From Gaeumannomyces sp. JS-464 (lineage: Eukaryota > Ascomycota > Sordariomycetes > Magnaporthales > Magnaporthaceae): DNA of 64,000 nt. The position numbers and the translations under genes were made by a program. Below, one piece after another: positions 23,657 to 34,063 of the stretch. The notes below the pieces were generated by a model, which worked only from the letters and a program-made list of their open reading frames with translations, searched no databases and was not told where the DNA came from. Positions within the stretch are counted from its first letter, which is position 1; each line of letters begins with the position of its first letter. The stretch covers positions 186,001-250,000 of the forward strand of contig NGZR01000009.1 in assembly GCA_002197995.1 (NCBI GenBank), written 5' to 3'.

Positions 23657-24308
23657 CTTGGCCAAATTACCACGAGGACAACCGCATGAGAGTCTCTCCT
23701 CGGCTAGACGCCCGCCCCAAGTCGTCTACCTCGGCCACGAATGAATGGTTGGGGAATGAGGTCATCCCATCCAGCGCTCCAAAATCGCTTTGGTGTGGAT
23801 CATTCTTAGGCAGAAGCGCGTTCGTCGCGTCGGCAGGTGACATGCATCTCCGGCTTGGTAGCGGTCCAGGGCGGCCTGAGCTTCTCAGACCCGCTGTGGG
23901 CTCCACTGACGGTCAATTCCCCAAGGGGGCGGGGTCAAAGATTTCATCGTCAGACGGGGCAAATTGCCAGAGCATCAGGGGAAGGAGAAGAGCCTTGGAA
24001 AGAAAAACAGATTCAAAGTGGGAGGACAGGATAGGAAGGAAAGATAGATGAGGAAAGCTATTGGGAAATGAGAAGAATATAAACAGCAAGGAACCGAGTA
24101 ACAACAAAAATGGAATTTGAAACACTGAGAAGAGGGGGGCACAAAACATCAGGTCCTGCGCAAACACATCGGACGAGCATAGAGGGACAGCCGCGGAATG
24201 AGCATCATCCTAGCAAAGATCGCTTTTCTTTATGTTGCCGTCTTCAAGTACTGTCTAACTATTTGGAGACTCTAATTTTCAGACCTGCAGACACACACGA
24301 AGCCCTCT
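23657..24308. other. intergenic region between nbs1 and the UDP-rhamnose enzyme gene
   Basis: About 650 bases. It contains the promoter of nbs1 and the 3' flank of the next minus-strand gene. The part from 24020 to 24120 is A-rich. No gene is supported. Confidence 0.5.
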
Positions 24309-25259
24309 CTACTGGACACCGGCGGCCTTCATGCGCTCGAAGCAGCCCCTGTAGGCGTCGTGGATCTCCGGGACCTCGATGCCGTACTCCTTGAGCTTGG
24401 TGGTCAGCTTGGTGGTGTCGAGCTTGCAGTTGCTGCGACCGGCCTTGATGACCTTGGCCTGCTCCTCGAGACTGAAGTTCTTCCAGGTGAAGCTCGGGCG
24501 GACAATGTCCCTGAAGAGAGTCAGGACCTCGTTGTGCGAGATGGCGCCCGGGTTGGTGAAGTTGTACACGCCCGTGTCCTTGTGCTCGGCCATGGCGATG
24601 GAGGCGGGCAGCAGGTCGTGCAGGATGGTGTTGCTGTTGGGGATGTCGACGACGCGCTCGTACTTGGAGATCTTGGTCACGAAGTTGCGCGAGTGCAGGT
24701 CGTCGCTGACGGGCATGCGGAGGCGGAGGATCAGGCAGTTGCTGTAGTACTTCATGACCTGTTTGTTTGCGGGCATGTTAGCTGCGAGTTCTTCTCTGTC
24801 GTGCCTTCAGAGAGAATACATGAAGACACTAACCTCCTCAACGTGGGCCTTGGTCTCCGAGTAGAAGCTGCCGGCAAAGTTGGCCTTGTCGGTCTCGAGG
24901 AAGCCCGGGCCGTCCCACGGGTGGGCGTCATCGTACTGGTAGATGCAGCCGGTGGCGAAAACGGTGGTGTGGATGCCCTTGAGGAAGCAGGCGTCGGTCA
25001 GGTTGATGGTGCCGACGACGTTGGAGCGGACGGTGGCCTCCTTGTTGTCCTCGCACCAGTCGACGTTGGGGCGGCCGGTGCAGCCGGCGCAGTTGAGGAC
25101 GTGGGTGGGCTTGACGCGCTCCAGCTCGGCGATGACGCTCTCGCGGTTCTCCATGCGGACGGTGGTCGTGTGGACCTCCTTGCCCTGCGCCTTGAGGATG
25201 GTCGCCAGGTGGCCGGCGACCCAGCCCTCACCACCCCAGATCAGGAAACGGTTGGCCAT
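24309..25259 (-). CDS. UDP-4-keto-6-deoxyglucose 3,5-epimerase/4-reductase (UDP-rhamnose synthesis)
   Basis: Short-chain dehydrogenase-type enzyme matching the plant NRS/ER and RHM C-terminal family, which turns UDP-4-keto-6-deoxyglucose into UDP-L-rhamnose with NADPH. Two exons, 25259-24834 and 24758-24309; the 75-base intron runs GTTAGT...ACAG. The product is 291 residues, the expected length for a stand-alone enzyme. Visible motifs: nucleotide-binding GGEGWVAGHL (residues 9-18), TGRPNVDWCE (61-70), ATGCIYQYD, the catalytic Tyr133 and Lys137 of YSETK, VVDIPNS, YNFTNPG and PSFTWKNFSLEEQAKVI. I start at MANRFLIWG, where the family begins; the frame is open upstream to another possible start. 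The partner UDP-glucose 4,6-dehydratase is not in this window. It probably supplies rhamnose for cell-wall or secreted glycans. Confidence 0.93.
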
Positions 25260-27104
25260 TGCAACGAGTGATGGGTGGGTATTGTGAATGGAGAGGTTCA
25301 AGGTGCGCAGAAAGGCCTTTGACGATGGAGAGAATGTCAATTACGGATTCCGACGAGCAGGAGGCCGGCTAGACTAAGTACAAGAGGAATAGGAAAAGGA
25401 GGCAGCGGTGTGTAAGATGGAACCACGGCGTACCACTCGATACCTCCCTCCAGCTCCCGCCCCCGCTCTCCAATCCGCCCAGCCAGTCGTCGATCGAGAG
25501 CGATACCAGCAATCCAGGCCCGGCCGTCCCGCCTAAAGGAGGGGCAACCTGACCTCAGCTGTCACAGTGGACCCTGACAGCTAGACGGGGCTAAACGGTG
25601 GCTGGCGAGGGGTTCTTGTTGCTTGTGGCACAGCACTATTAGGGTGTGGCGCCACGATGAAGCTTGAATCCCCTCGTCTTCGGCGAAGGTATGTGCCGGG
25701 CTAAAGCAATGGAGCGATGTGAAGGTTCTTTATGTTCCTTGCTCTTCTCGCAATCCTTCATCTTCTTCATCCCAACTGGTCTATTTTTTAATTTTTTATT
25801 TTCTTTCTAGTTCTTCCATGTTTTGCTTTATCATTTCGCTTTTCTCGGCCTCTTTAAAAGACACAATTTTCCGTTTTTATTCTTCTCTTCTAATTGCTTC
25901 ATGTTTCATTCTTGTTCAACCTACATCGTGCGGTGGCACAAAATTGATGAACATTTTCGTCTGGTCCCGAAGATGCGGGGCACTCAACAGACCATTGAAT
26001 TTAGTTCGGGCAGGGGCATCGACCAGTGCAACAACCACGGATCTGACCTGAGCTATTGCTTGGATACCGAGGAGCAGCCCCTGATACTGTGGGAATCAAT
26101 CGTGCCACCTGAAATGGGTGAGAATGAGCGATCCGTTCGCCTCCATTGGAGCAAATCGGCCTTGGAATATCTGCTTCGGTCTAGCCTCGGGACCAAGCGT
26201 GTTGGCGGCATGCAAAATGCAGTTTGGCCAGGCAGTAGCTGAAGGTCGCATAATTTCCGCGTGCATGAACGTGGGTTGGCTGCAGTAGTGAGCAAATGAC
26301 ACGCTGGAAGAAGTGCATGCGTTGGCTCAGCAGCGGCGGTGGAGATGCGATGACGACGGTTGTGGGAGGTTGTGTGGCCGTCAAGGCGGAACCCTGCCTT
26401 GCCCCGCTACGCAGAAAAATCGCAGCGTGTGGTGGTGTCACGCTTTTGTTTGTTCTTTTTTTTCTTCGTTTTTTTTTGCGAGAGCTCTCATCAATTATGT
26501 CGAGCCAGGGTGAGTTGGGGTGGGTTGGGCTGAGGTGGGCAACTACGTAATTTGTCGGGGCTGAGGCATGGATGGTTCCTCGGCTGGGCCGACGTCTGGA
26601 AGGAAAAAGAAAAATCAGGAAGCCTGTGTGGTTGGAAAACAGCACGAGTGATAAGGGGCTTGGGTGAATCACTTCAACTGGACCCTCGTGGGATGTTAAT
26701 ATCCATAAATCTCAAGTCGATGGTGGTTGTCAAGCGCACTCGAGCCCCTCGCCTTGTGCCTGTTCAGCACGAGTCCATTGTGCAGCACTAGCTACCCCCC
26801 CTATTTGGACCCCGGCCATCCAGACTGCTGGGAGACGAGAGCAAAAAATACAGCGTAATCCTCACAAGCAAATGATTTTCTATCCCAGCAAGGTCTGCCT
26901 GACAACTCCCACCGCCACCCCACCACGAGTAAACAACCTGCGCGCGCTGCGGGAAATCCTAGCTAACTTACGACCAGACCTCGACTGCGTCACCCTGAAC
27001 ACCTATTATAGCAGAGCACTAGCCTGCCTGCCTGCGTTTTCACACCAACACCGACCCCAGAACCTCGCAGCACAGGCAGCAACACCAAGCGGCAAGCGGC
27101 AAAA
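25260..27104. other. intergenic region, divergent promoters
   Basis: About 1.8 kb lie between the UDP-rhamnose enzyme gene and the J-protein gene, transcribed away from each other. A T-rich, less GC-rich stretch runs from 25740 to 25920. The open frames here are short and lack domains. Confidence 0.5.
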
Positions 27105-28773
27105 ATGGTGGTCGATACCAGCTACTACGACCAGCTGGGCGTGAAGCCCACGGCGACGGAGCTGGAGATCAAAAAGGCCTACAGGAAACTGGCCATCGTC
27201 CACCACCCCGACAAGAACCCCAATGACCCGACCGCCCACGAGAAGTTCCAGGCCATCGGCGAGGCCTACCAAGTCCTTTCCGACGAAGACCTGCGCAAAG
27301 CCTACGACAGGTACGGCAAGGACCATGCCAAGCCGTCCGAAGGCTTTGCCGACCCGGCCGAATTTTTCACCAGCATTTTTGGCGGCGACGCCTTTGTCGA
27401 CTGGATCGGCGAGATCAGCCTAATGAAAGACCTGACTGCCACCATGGACATCACACTGTCCGCTGAGGAGGAGGCCGCAGCCGCCGAGGCCGAAGCTGCC
27501 GCTGCTGCTGCTGGGGGCACTGACGCGAAGAAGGACAGCACCTCAGAGAAGCCGGCCGCTGCTGGTGCTACCCCGGCCGCTGCCGCCGCCGCCGCCGACC
27601 ACTCCACTGGAGCTCCCGCTCCCCCGCCACCATCAGTCGTCGTCGAGGACGAGAAGCAGGCCCCTGTCGTCGGCAAGCCCGACAGGCCAGAGCCCGCCAG
27701 CGCCCCGGGCCTGACCCCCTCTCCCGGCCAGACACGGACATCATCCCCCGCCCCTTCCCCATCGGGCCGATCAACCCCCAGCAGGCACGCCATCCCTCTG
27801 CGGCCAGCACTGATGGACCGACCATCCGACGACACATCAGCAGCAGCAAGCGGGACCGAGGACGACAAGGTGGGCGGGCGCGGCGGCAAGAAGGGCAAGG
27901 GGACGCTCAACAAGGAGCAGCGGGAGCAGCTGGCAGCGCTCGAGAAGGAGCGGGCGCGGGTGCGTCAGGAACGCGTCGACACGCTGGCGCGGAAACTCGT
28001 GGATCGCATCAGCGTGTGGACCGAGACGGACAAAGACCCCTCCATCACGGCGGCATTCCGCGAGAAGACGCGCCTCGAGGTCGAGAACATGAAGATGGAG
28101 TCGTTTGGGCTCGACATCCTGCACGCTATCGGGCAGACGTACGTGGCCAAGGCGACGGCGCTGCTGCGGAGTCAAAAGTTCTTTGGCATCACTGGCTTCT
28201 TCTCGCGCGTCAAAGACAAGGGCACACTAGTCAAGGACACCTGGAACACGATTTCATCAGCCATCGACGCCCAGCAAACTATGGAAGAGATGGCGCGCAT
28301 GGAGGAGAAGGGCGGCGAGGAGTGGACGGACGAGCGCAAGATGGAATACGAGCGCCGCGTCACTGGCAAGATCCTGACAGCGGCGTGGCGCGGATCCAAG
28401 TTCGAGATTCAGTCGGTGTTGCGCGAGGTCTGCGACTCCGTGCTTAACGATAAGAAGATACCGCTGGCCAAGAGATTGGAGCGGGCTCAGGCGCTGGTTA
28501 TTATCGGCGATATCTGCGCGAATGTGAGTTTCCCTTTACCTTGGCTACCCTTTGGCCACATGTTTGTCTCGAATCCCAGATGGCTAATGTAGTATACCGC
28601 GACTTCAGGCCACACGTACACCCGAGGAGGAGGGCGACTACATGGCTTTTGAGCAGTTGGTTGCCGAGGCCGCCATCAAAAAGGAGAAGGACTCCAAGAA
28701 GAAGGGCAAGGGCGGCAAGGACGATGCGGCCGCCGCCGCTGCGGCTGACGTTCCTAACGTACCCAAGTCGTAA
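27105..28773 (+). CDS. J-domain co-chaperone with DnaJ-X domain (Caj1/Djp1-like)
   Basis: Co-chaperone that would stimulate Hsp70 ATPase activity; yeast relatives act in the cytosol, at peroxisome import (Djp1) or membranes (Caj1). The N-terminal J domain (about residues 6-72) has the essential HPD at 34-36 and YDRYGKD at its end, and is followed by a [15 protein letters not shown] region. A disordered Ala/Pro/Ser-rich insert of about 150 residues contains poly-Ala. The DnaJ-X domain begins near [17 protein letters not shown] and runs to the end. One intron, 28524-28608 (GTGAGT...TTCAG, with a GCTAATG branch-like site), precedes the last exon, which ends in a lysine/alanine-rich tail and VPKS. 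Total length is 527 residues with an intact frame. Peroxisomal versus general role cannot be told from sequence. Confidence 0.93.
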
Positions 28774-29856
28774 TAAGGCTCTTGTATCCAAGTCCCTAGA
28801 GGTAGATATCATGATTCCCCGCCTGTATTGTAGGCCCCGTGGAGAAAGACGGACTGTTGGAGTTGGTGTTTCTTTATTAGGCTGATCCTTGTGTGTTTGT
28901 TTGATGGCTGGCAAAGCACTGTTCGTCAGGCTGAAGGAAGGCTATTGTTTCTCCTCTTGCTCCCCAGAGCTGGATATCTTCCTGTTCTCCTGTTTCAACC
29001 CTTTACCCTGCATGTTCCCGAATATTCCCCTCCAATACCAATACCACCTTCGATAGATGAAAATACTTGATTGATATCCCTATTAGACTGTGTTGAATCT
29101 GGGATCAAAAGATTACGGATCCCGTCCAGGACTAGGATGTCAGTTCGGAGAAACCCACCGAAGGCTCACGGGCAGCGCCATTGGATATCTGTATTTTCCA
29201 CCACCTCACCTGCCGCCATCCGGGCTTTTCGTCTTTCGGTCACCGTGCTGTCCTACCTTGCGAGCGGGCACAGTTAGGCAGCGCCAATTTGAATCTGCTT
29301 CCCAGCTTCACGGCCGATAGAAATCGCAGTCCTGCGCAAACGCACGAGCAGACCGATTTTTGCATGTGCTCCAAATCAACCGCGGCGCTTACTGCCAGAA
29401 TTTTTCATCTTTCCCCTCCGCTCGATTCGTTCTGTCTTCCCTCTCCCCTTTGGTTCCTTAATTTGTACAGCGCCGAACCGTCACTCAAGCGTATTTCCAG
29501 CGGTACCCTAAAAAGCGCGCTCGCTAAAGCAACCGCACGCGACACCCGCCCATTGGTGTTTTCCCCCAAAGCTATTGCGATCCAAGCAACCCCACCACAG
29601 CTCCCAACGTCGCGCCCGCTCGCCGCCGCATTGGGCTCCTGCACAAGTCGAGAAAAAAAAATGCTAGAGGCCACATGCATGTGTGGGCGCCATGTGGACA
29701 GGCACAAACAAGGTTGAGTCAGTCGCTTGCATGTGAAGTCTGTTCCCACCAGCGCCCCCCCAAAGGAGGATTCGCAGGCGTTCCACACTACACCTTGCCC
29801 CCAGCCCACCCTTATGAGACCTGCCGACCACGTTGCAAACATCAAAAAGCGCAACA
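28774..29856. other. intergenic region upstream of tRNA-Glu
   Basis: This is the 3' flank of the J-protein gene followed by non-coding DNA. Frames here are short and overlapping; none is protein-like. The sequence is moderately AT-rich around 28960-29100. Confidence 0.5.
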
Positions 29857-29928
29857 TCCGATATGGTGTAGGGGTTAGCATACCACGTTTTCACCGTGGC
29901 GACTCGGGTTCGATTCCCGGTATCGGAG
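29857..29928 (+). tRNA. tRNA-Glu (anticodon TTC)
   Basis: The acceptor arms TCCGATA and TATCGGA pair perfectly over seven bases with a G discriminator. The A box is TGGTGTAGGGGTTAGCATA and the B box is GGTTCGATTCC. The anticodon arm CCACG-TTTTCAC-CGTGG places TTC at positions 34-36. No intron, and CCA is not encoded, as expected for a nuclear eukaryotic tRNA gene. Confidence 0.95.
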
Positions 29929-30645
29929 ATTCATCAGATCATCAAGATAACAACCGACTTCTCTTTTGCCTGATGCCACCTTTTTTTTATCGCTTTCTTC
30001 TCGAATTCTCTGCTGACGACGGGAATGTCGGCAAAGCAATCAATTTTCTGGTTCATTTTGCTTTAATCCGTGTGATACATAGCGAAAAGGCTTTCCGTCA
30101 ATCACTGCGTAAACTTTTGCAGTTCGAATGTTCGTGAAATAATAGTCGTCACAATCGTGATGCTATATGCTTCAATGCAATGAACACATCGCGTCTCGCG
30201 TATGTGGCCAGGAGACAAACTCGAATTTAAACCCGGCAAATAAACGAACTCACAAATGTATCTTCATGGCCCATTTGTTAAATGCCACTTTCTATCGTTC
30301 ACTTATACCGTTCACACCCTCAGCAACGGCGTTTGTCAGTCGATGTCACAGCCGGGATCTGCCACAAGCCGCATGGGCTCGCTGAATCCCGACATCAAAA
30401 TCATGTACTATGTAGTCGTCGCCGTCTGTGTTTCTCGCGCCCTGGCTATCGTCCTCTAAATCCGAGTGCTTCTGAAGTACACGGCAGCCCATGTGCCCAT
30501 GTCTGTTGACGTTTGCACCAACCCCCACCCCGAGTCCCACAGGTGTCTCTCGCTCCTCGGCATCCTCGGCACCCGACTTGCCCCGCCACACGTCATCCGA
30601 GCCCTCATATCCCTCCTCACCGCCGCCGCACCCCAACAACTCCCA
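29929..30645. other. spacer between two tRNA genes
   Basis: About 720 bases; AT-rich in its first 350 bases, with T runs just after the tRNA-Glu gene (TTTTTTTT at about 29981) that could terminate RNA polymerase III. No protein gene is supported. Confidence 0.5.
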
Positions 30646-30764
30646 GGGATCGTGGCGCAGTTGGCTAGCGCGTAGGTCTCATAACAGAGGGGGAATTATT
30701 CCATCTTCTATGACCGGTAAAACGGGTAATCCTAAGGTCGTGAGTTCGAGCCTCACCGATCCCA
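30646..30764 (+). tRNA. elongator tRNA-Met (anticodon CAT) with a 45-base intron
   Basis: The acceptor arms GGGATCG and CGATCCC pair perfectly with an A discriminator. The B box GAGTTCGAGCC is present. The anticodon stem TAGGT/TCCTA keeps the 31-39 T-T mismatch also seen in yeast elongator tRNA-Met, with loop CTCATAA. The intron at 30684-30728 interrupts the loop one base 3' of the anticodon, the canonical position. The mature tRNA is 74 bases before CCA addition. Confidence 0.92.
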
Positions 30765-31432
30765 TTACGTTTTGCTGCGCTCACTGGTGATGGTGACAGC
30801 ATATCGCCTTGTATAAAATTATTTTTACCAATTGATAAATGAGTCCTACTACCTCTACTGCCTTTCTCCTTCCTTTTCCATCTGCTTGCGCCGGTTTACA
30901 GCACACGCGCTTGATCGGCTATTTGGGGATGAAGCGCGGAGGCGCGACTAGTTTTTCCTGAAACTTTGTTGCTTGATAGCAACATTCTCCCCTATACAAA
31001 TTGGCTGGGGACCAATGTAGTCCCCAATCCGGTAAGCCCCCGGAGAACAGTGGGGCAAGGCTTCAAACTTATACTCAATTCGCTCAATTCAACGCCAAGC
31101 TTTGAAAATGGGGCGGATCCGTCCAGCCAACCATTTTGGGTCGAAGGCTAACCTAACCGTATTCGGGACTACATTTATCTGCTCAAGCGCCGCATTGGGA
31201 CTCAACAACGAAGCTTTGTCGCTGGTGAGTGGCCTCGGTCGCCAGGCATAAATTCTTCCTCGTCTACCAGTCGGCCATGCCTATGAATGTCGGGCATGCT
31301 CTGGTGCTGGAAAACGAGCTTGCGAGGCCTTGAACGTGTGAGAGCTCGCGTCCGATGGGACTACGATCTACCGCATGCCCGCTTTCTACAAAGTCGCACC
31401 ATGATGCCCTGCTTTAAGCGAGATCGGCTCCC
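30765..31432. other. intergenic region after tRNA-Met
   Basis: The sequence near 30815-30830 is AT-rich (AAAATTATTTTTACC), a possible polymerase III terminator zone. Two perfect short inverted repeats lie at 30968-30983 and 31007-31025. The rest is the 3' flank of the carbonic anhydrase gene. No coding region is supported. Confidence 0.5.
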
Positions 31433-32013
31433 TCACACAACCTGCCTAACCCTCCCCGTCTCAACCTCGTACACCCACCCCGTGATGGGTATGTCTTTGA
31501 GCACGGCCGCGCTCCCCTTCAAAAACCCCACGTCGTCCCTGACGGCCTGCTCGAGGTCCGGAAAGTCCAGGAAGTCCAGCCCCGCGACGTCGGCCGCCGC
31601 CGCGTCGCCGCGCTGCTCCCTGAGCATGGCGTGCGCCGCGTCGCCCGTAAAGGTCAGCATGCCGCAGCCCGTGTGCTTGATGACCAGGACCTCGCGCGTG
31701 CCCAGCAGCAGCTGCGAGATGACGACGGACCGCAGGGCGTCGCGCGCCGAGCCACCCGCGTTGCGCACGACGTGCGCGTCGCCGAGCGAGATGCCGAAGG
31801 CGGCGTGGGTGTCGATGCGGGCGTCCATGCACGTTACTTTTGAGGGTGTTAGTTGGTGTTTGGTGTACGTAGTACGTAAAGATTGTGCATGGATGGGGGT
31901 TGTCTACCGATGAGGTATTTCTTTGCAGGAGGGAGTGCGAGGTCGCCCTGGGTGAAGTTCTTGGCGTAGACCTCATTCTTCTCGACGAGGTTCTGCTGAA
32001 TAGGAGTAGCCAT
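31433..32013 (-). CDS. beta-class carbonic anhydrase
   Basis: Interconverts carbon dioxide and bicarbonate using zinc, supplying bicarbonate for carboxylases and CO2 sensing. Two exons: 32013-31908 and 31836-31433. The 71-base intron (GTAGAC...AAAAG) splits the Val codon of YLIVTCMDARID. Zinc ligands and active-site pair are visible: Cys38, Asp40 and Arg42 (CMDAR), His90 and Cys93 (KHTGC). NAGG and the HVVRNAGGSARDALRS stretch are typical of the short, single-domain branch. Length is 169 residues with no targeting peptide, so a cytosolic location is likely. The donor is slightly non-consensus, but no other choice restores the motif. Confidence 0.93.
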
Positions 32014-32545
32014 GGTGCCGGGCGTGAGTCGTTGCTGCGTGGGGGCTGTCGTGCGGTGATTTCAGGGGCTTCCTTGGGCGACACGTATGATGGCAAAATT
32101 GAATTGTGCAGTAGAGAATATGGCATTCTATTGCTTATATATGCAGTCAAAGCCCTCCAGAGCTGAAACAAATTCAAAGGAGCTTGTCTGAACCTCGAAC
32201 CCCGAGTTCCAAGACCGAAACGAGCGGCCTTGGATTGGGCTTCGTCTTGCGCCAAGACGCATGATGATGGCTTGCGGGGGCAGAATCCTTGGAGGGCTTC
32301 GGGTCTCCGCATAGGGGAAGCTTGGTGTTCGATCAGCGCCAGATCCCCAAACCCCTTTGCTCTGTGCTGAGAGATTACTGAACATCCAGATTTCCTCGGC
32401 CATGCAGGAGCTAAACGCCGAATCCCATATCGCTATCGTACAGGCAAAGCACGCCATGGCGGTCAGTCCCGATGCCCACGGGATATGAACGGCCATTGAA
32501 AACACAACCAACGTACCCAAAACCCAATCATCAAAAAGAACCGCC
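32014..32545. other. intergenic region upstream of carbonic anhydrase
   Basis: About 530 bases hold the promoter of the carbonic anhydrase gene and the 3' flank of the lysine-repeat gene, both on the minus strand. An open frame at 32128-32559 (-) has no domain and overlaps the end of the next gene, so it is not called. Confidence 0.5.
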
Positions 32546-34063
32546 CTAATACCCGTCATAGTACCGATCCCACTCCACCTCCATGTCTCTGGCCGACATC
32601 TCGCTCCGCGTCGGCTGGCCCTCGACCCTGCGCGCGGTAAACGTCGTGGTCTGGCCGTTAACCCACTCGACCTCGGCCTCGATGACGCCGCCGCCGATGA
32701 AGCTCAGCCGCGCCGGGTTCGTGGACCGGCCGTCGAATGTCTCGCCGTAGAAGTCACTGCGCCCGACCCACTCGAACTCGAGCGCCCGCGGGGAAGCGCG
32801 CCGAGGCCGCTTGGGCGCGCGCATGACGCCGTGCAAAAAGCCGAGGTTGAAGTAGACCCAAAGTGCGTCGCCGTCGATGGTGCATATTAGCGGCTCCGTC
32901 GAGCCGCCACCCCAGTAGCCAACCGGAGACTCGTCGCACGTCACCTCGTAGCGGCCGTTGAGGAAGCCGAGGGACGGCGGGGGCGGGCGGCCCGATGGCG
33001 GGGAGGCCTGGGATGAGGCGCCGCCGAAGTAGTCGTTCCTGGGGGAGCCGGGGTACGGCGGGGGCGGCTCGTCGTCGTCGTCGTCGTCGGAGTAGTTGTT
33101 GCCGCGGTGACTGTCGTAGTCATCGCTGTCTTCGTCATAGCCGCCGTAGTCGTTGCCGCGGTGATTGTTGTAGCCGTCGCTGTCTTCGTCGTAGCCGTTG
33201 GAGTCGTCGGGGAGGGCAAAAACTGGAGGGTTCGACCTCCGGGCCGTCTGTTTCGTCTTTGGCGGCCGGGCTGGTGCCTTTGGTGCCTGTGCTGTCGCAG
33301 GATCCTTTTTGGCTGGCTGCTTTTTGATAGGCTCCTTCTTCGCTGCTTCCTTCTTGGCCGGTTCCTTTTTAACTGGCTCTTTTTTGGCCGGCGCCTTTTT
33401 GGCTGGCTCCTTTTTGACAGGCTCCTTTTTGGCTGGCTCCTTCTTTGCGGTCTCCTTTTTCGCGGGCACCTTTTTGATAGTTTCCTTCTTGGCTGGTTCC
33501 TTCTTCATGGGCTCTTTCTTCACAGATTCCTTCTTGGCTGCCTCCGTCTTGGCCCGCTTCGGCGCAGCACCGTGCTTGACCGTCACAGACACGCTGACGC
33601 TGCCGCCGCCGCTGGCGACAACCTGGACGTCAGTGGCCGACTCGGCCGCAGCCTTGCGCTTCTTGGAACCGGCGGCAGCGGCGGGCGGGGCTGCTGCAGC
33701 TGCAGCAGTGGCGGCGGCCTTTGCAGCCGTGGCGGCGGCCTTGCACGCCTTTGCCCACTCCTTCTTCATCTCCTTCTCGAGCGCGGCGAGGGGCGCGGGG
33801 ACGGCCAGGGCCTTGGCGCCGGTGGCCATGACGGCCTCCATCAGGCGCATCTTGGCGGTGCCCTTGACCTTGGAGGGCGGCAGGCCGTAGTGCAGCAGCT
33901 GGGCCTCGTAAAAGTGCGCGGGCTGGTCGTCCTTGGACGCGAAGTGGTCCTTGAGCTCGGCGGGGCTGCGCCGCCGGTGCACGTTGCCGCCGCTCGTCGT
34001 GACGGAGAAGCAGTCGGCCGCGAAGGAGAAGCCGTCGCGCGAGACGGGCGGCGCGTGTGCCAT
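32546..34063 (-). CDS. unknown nuclear-type protein with 16 lysine-rich pentapeptide repeats
   Basis: I do not recognise the family. From the ATG at 34063 (MAHAPPVSRDGFSF) it is 505 residues. An N-terminal globular part (about residues 1-95) includes AELKDHFASKDDQPAHFYEA and a helix-rich, SAP-like segment around HYGLPPSKVKGTAKMRLMEA. An alanine-rich stretch with a basic KKRK follows, then 16 tandem KKxxx pentapeptides resembling the tails of linker histone H1, then an acidic region with two similar 18-residue units (GYDEDSD...). The C-terminal third (from about NGRYEVTCDESPVGYWGGG) looks like a beta-rich folded domain. The composition suggests nucleic-acid or chromatin binding, which is inference. 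The frame is intact despite the repeats. Confidence 0.82.
   Translation of the reverse strand: MAHAPPVSRDGFSFAADCFSVTTSGGNVHRRRSPAELKDHFASKDDQPAHFYEAQLLHYGLPPSKVKGTAKMRLMEAVMATGAKALAVPAPLAALEKEMKKEWAKACKAAATAAKAAATAAAAAAPPAAAAGSKKRKAAAESATDVQVVASGGGSVSVSVTVKHGAAPKRAKTEAAKKESVKKEPMKKEPAKKETIKKVPAKKETAKKEPAKKEPVKKEPAKKAPAKKEPVKKEPAKKEAAKKEPIKKQPAKKDPATAQAPKAPARPPKTKQTARRSNPPVFALPDDSNGYDEDSDGYNNHRGNDYGGYDEDSDDYDSHRGNNYSDDDDDDEPPPPYPGSPRNDYFGGASSQASPPSGRPPPPSLGFLNGRYEVTCDESPVGYWGGGSTEPLICTIDGDALWVYFNLGFLHGVMRAPKRPRRASPRALEFEWVGRSDFYGETFDGRSTNPARLSFIGGGVIEAEVEWVNGQTTTFTARRVEGQPTRSEMSARDMEVEWDRYYDGY
33296..33535 (-). repeat. 16 tandem 15-base repeats encoding KKxxx pentapeptides
   Basis: Exactly 240 bases encode sixteen consecutive pentapeptides, each starting with Lys-Lys: KKESV, KKEPM, KKEPA, KKETI, KKVPA and so on to KKDPA. 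Eight carry EP at positions 3-4. Codons vary between units (AAA/AAG), so the array is old enough to have drifted while keeping its protein pattern. Confidence 0.93.

Noticed and set aside
24360..25271. 303-residue open frame antisense to the UDP-rhamnose enzyme gene
   Set aside because: It spans both exons and the intron of a well-supported gene in the opposite direction and is Val/Gly/Asp-rich, typical of shadow frames.
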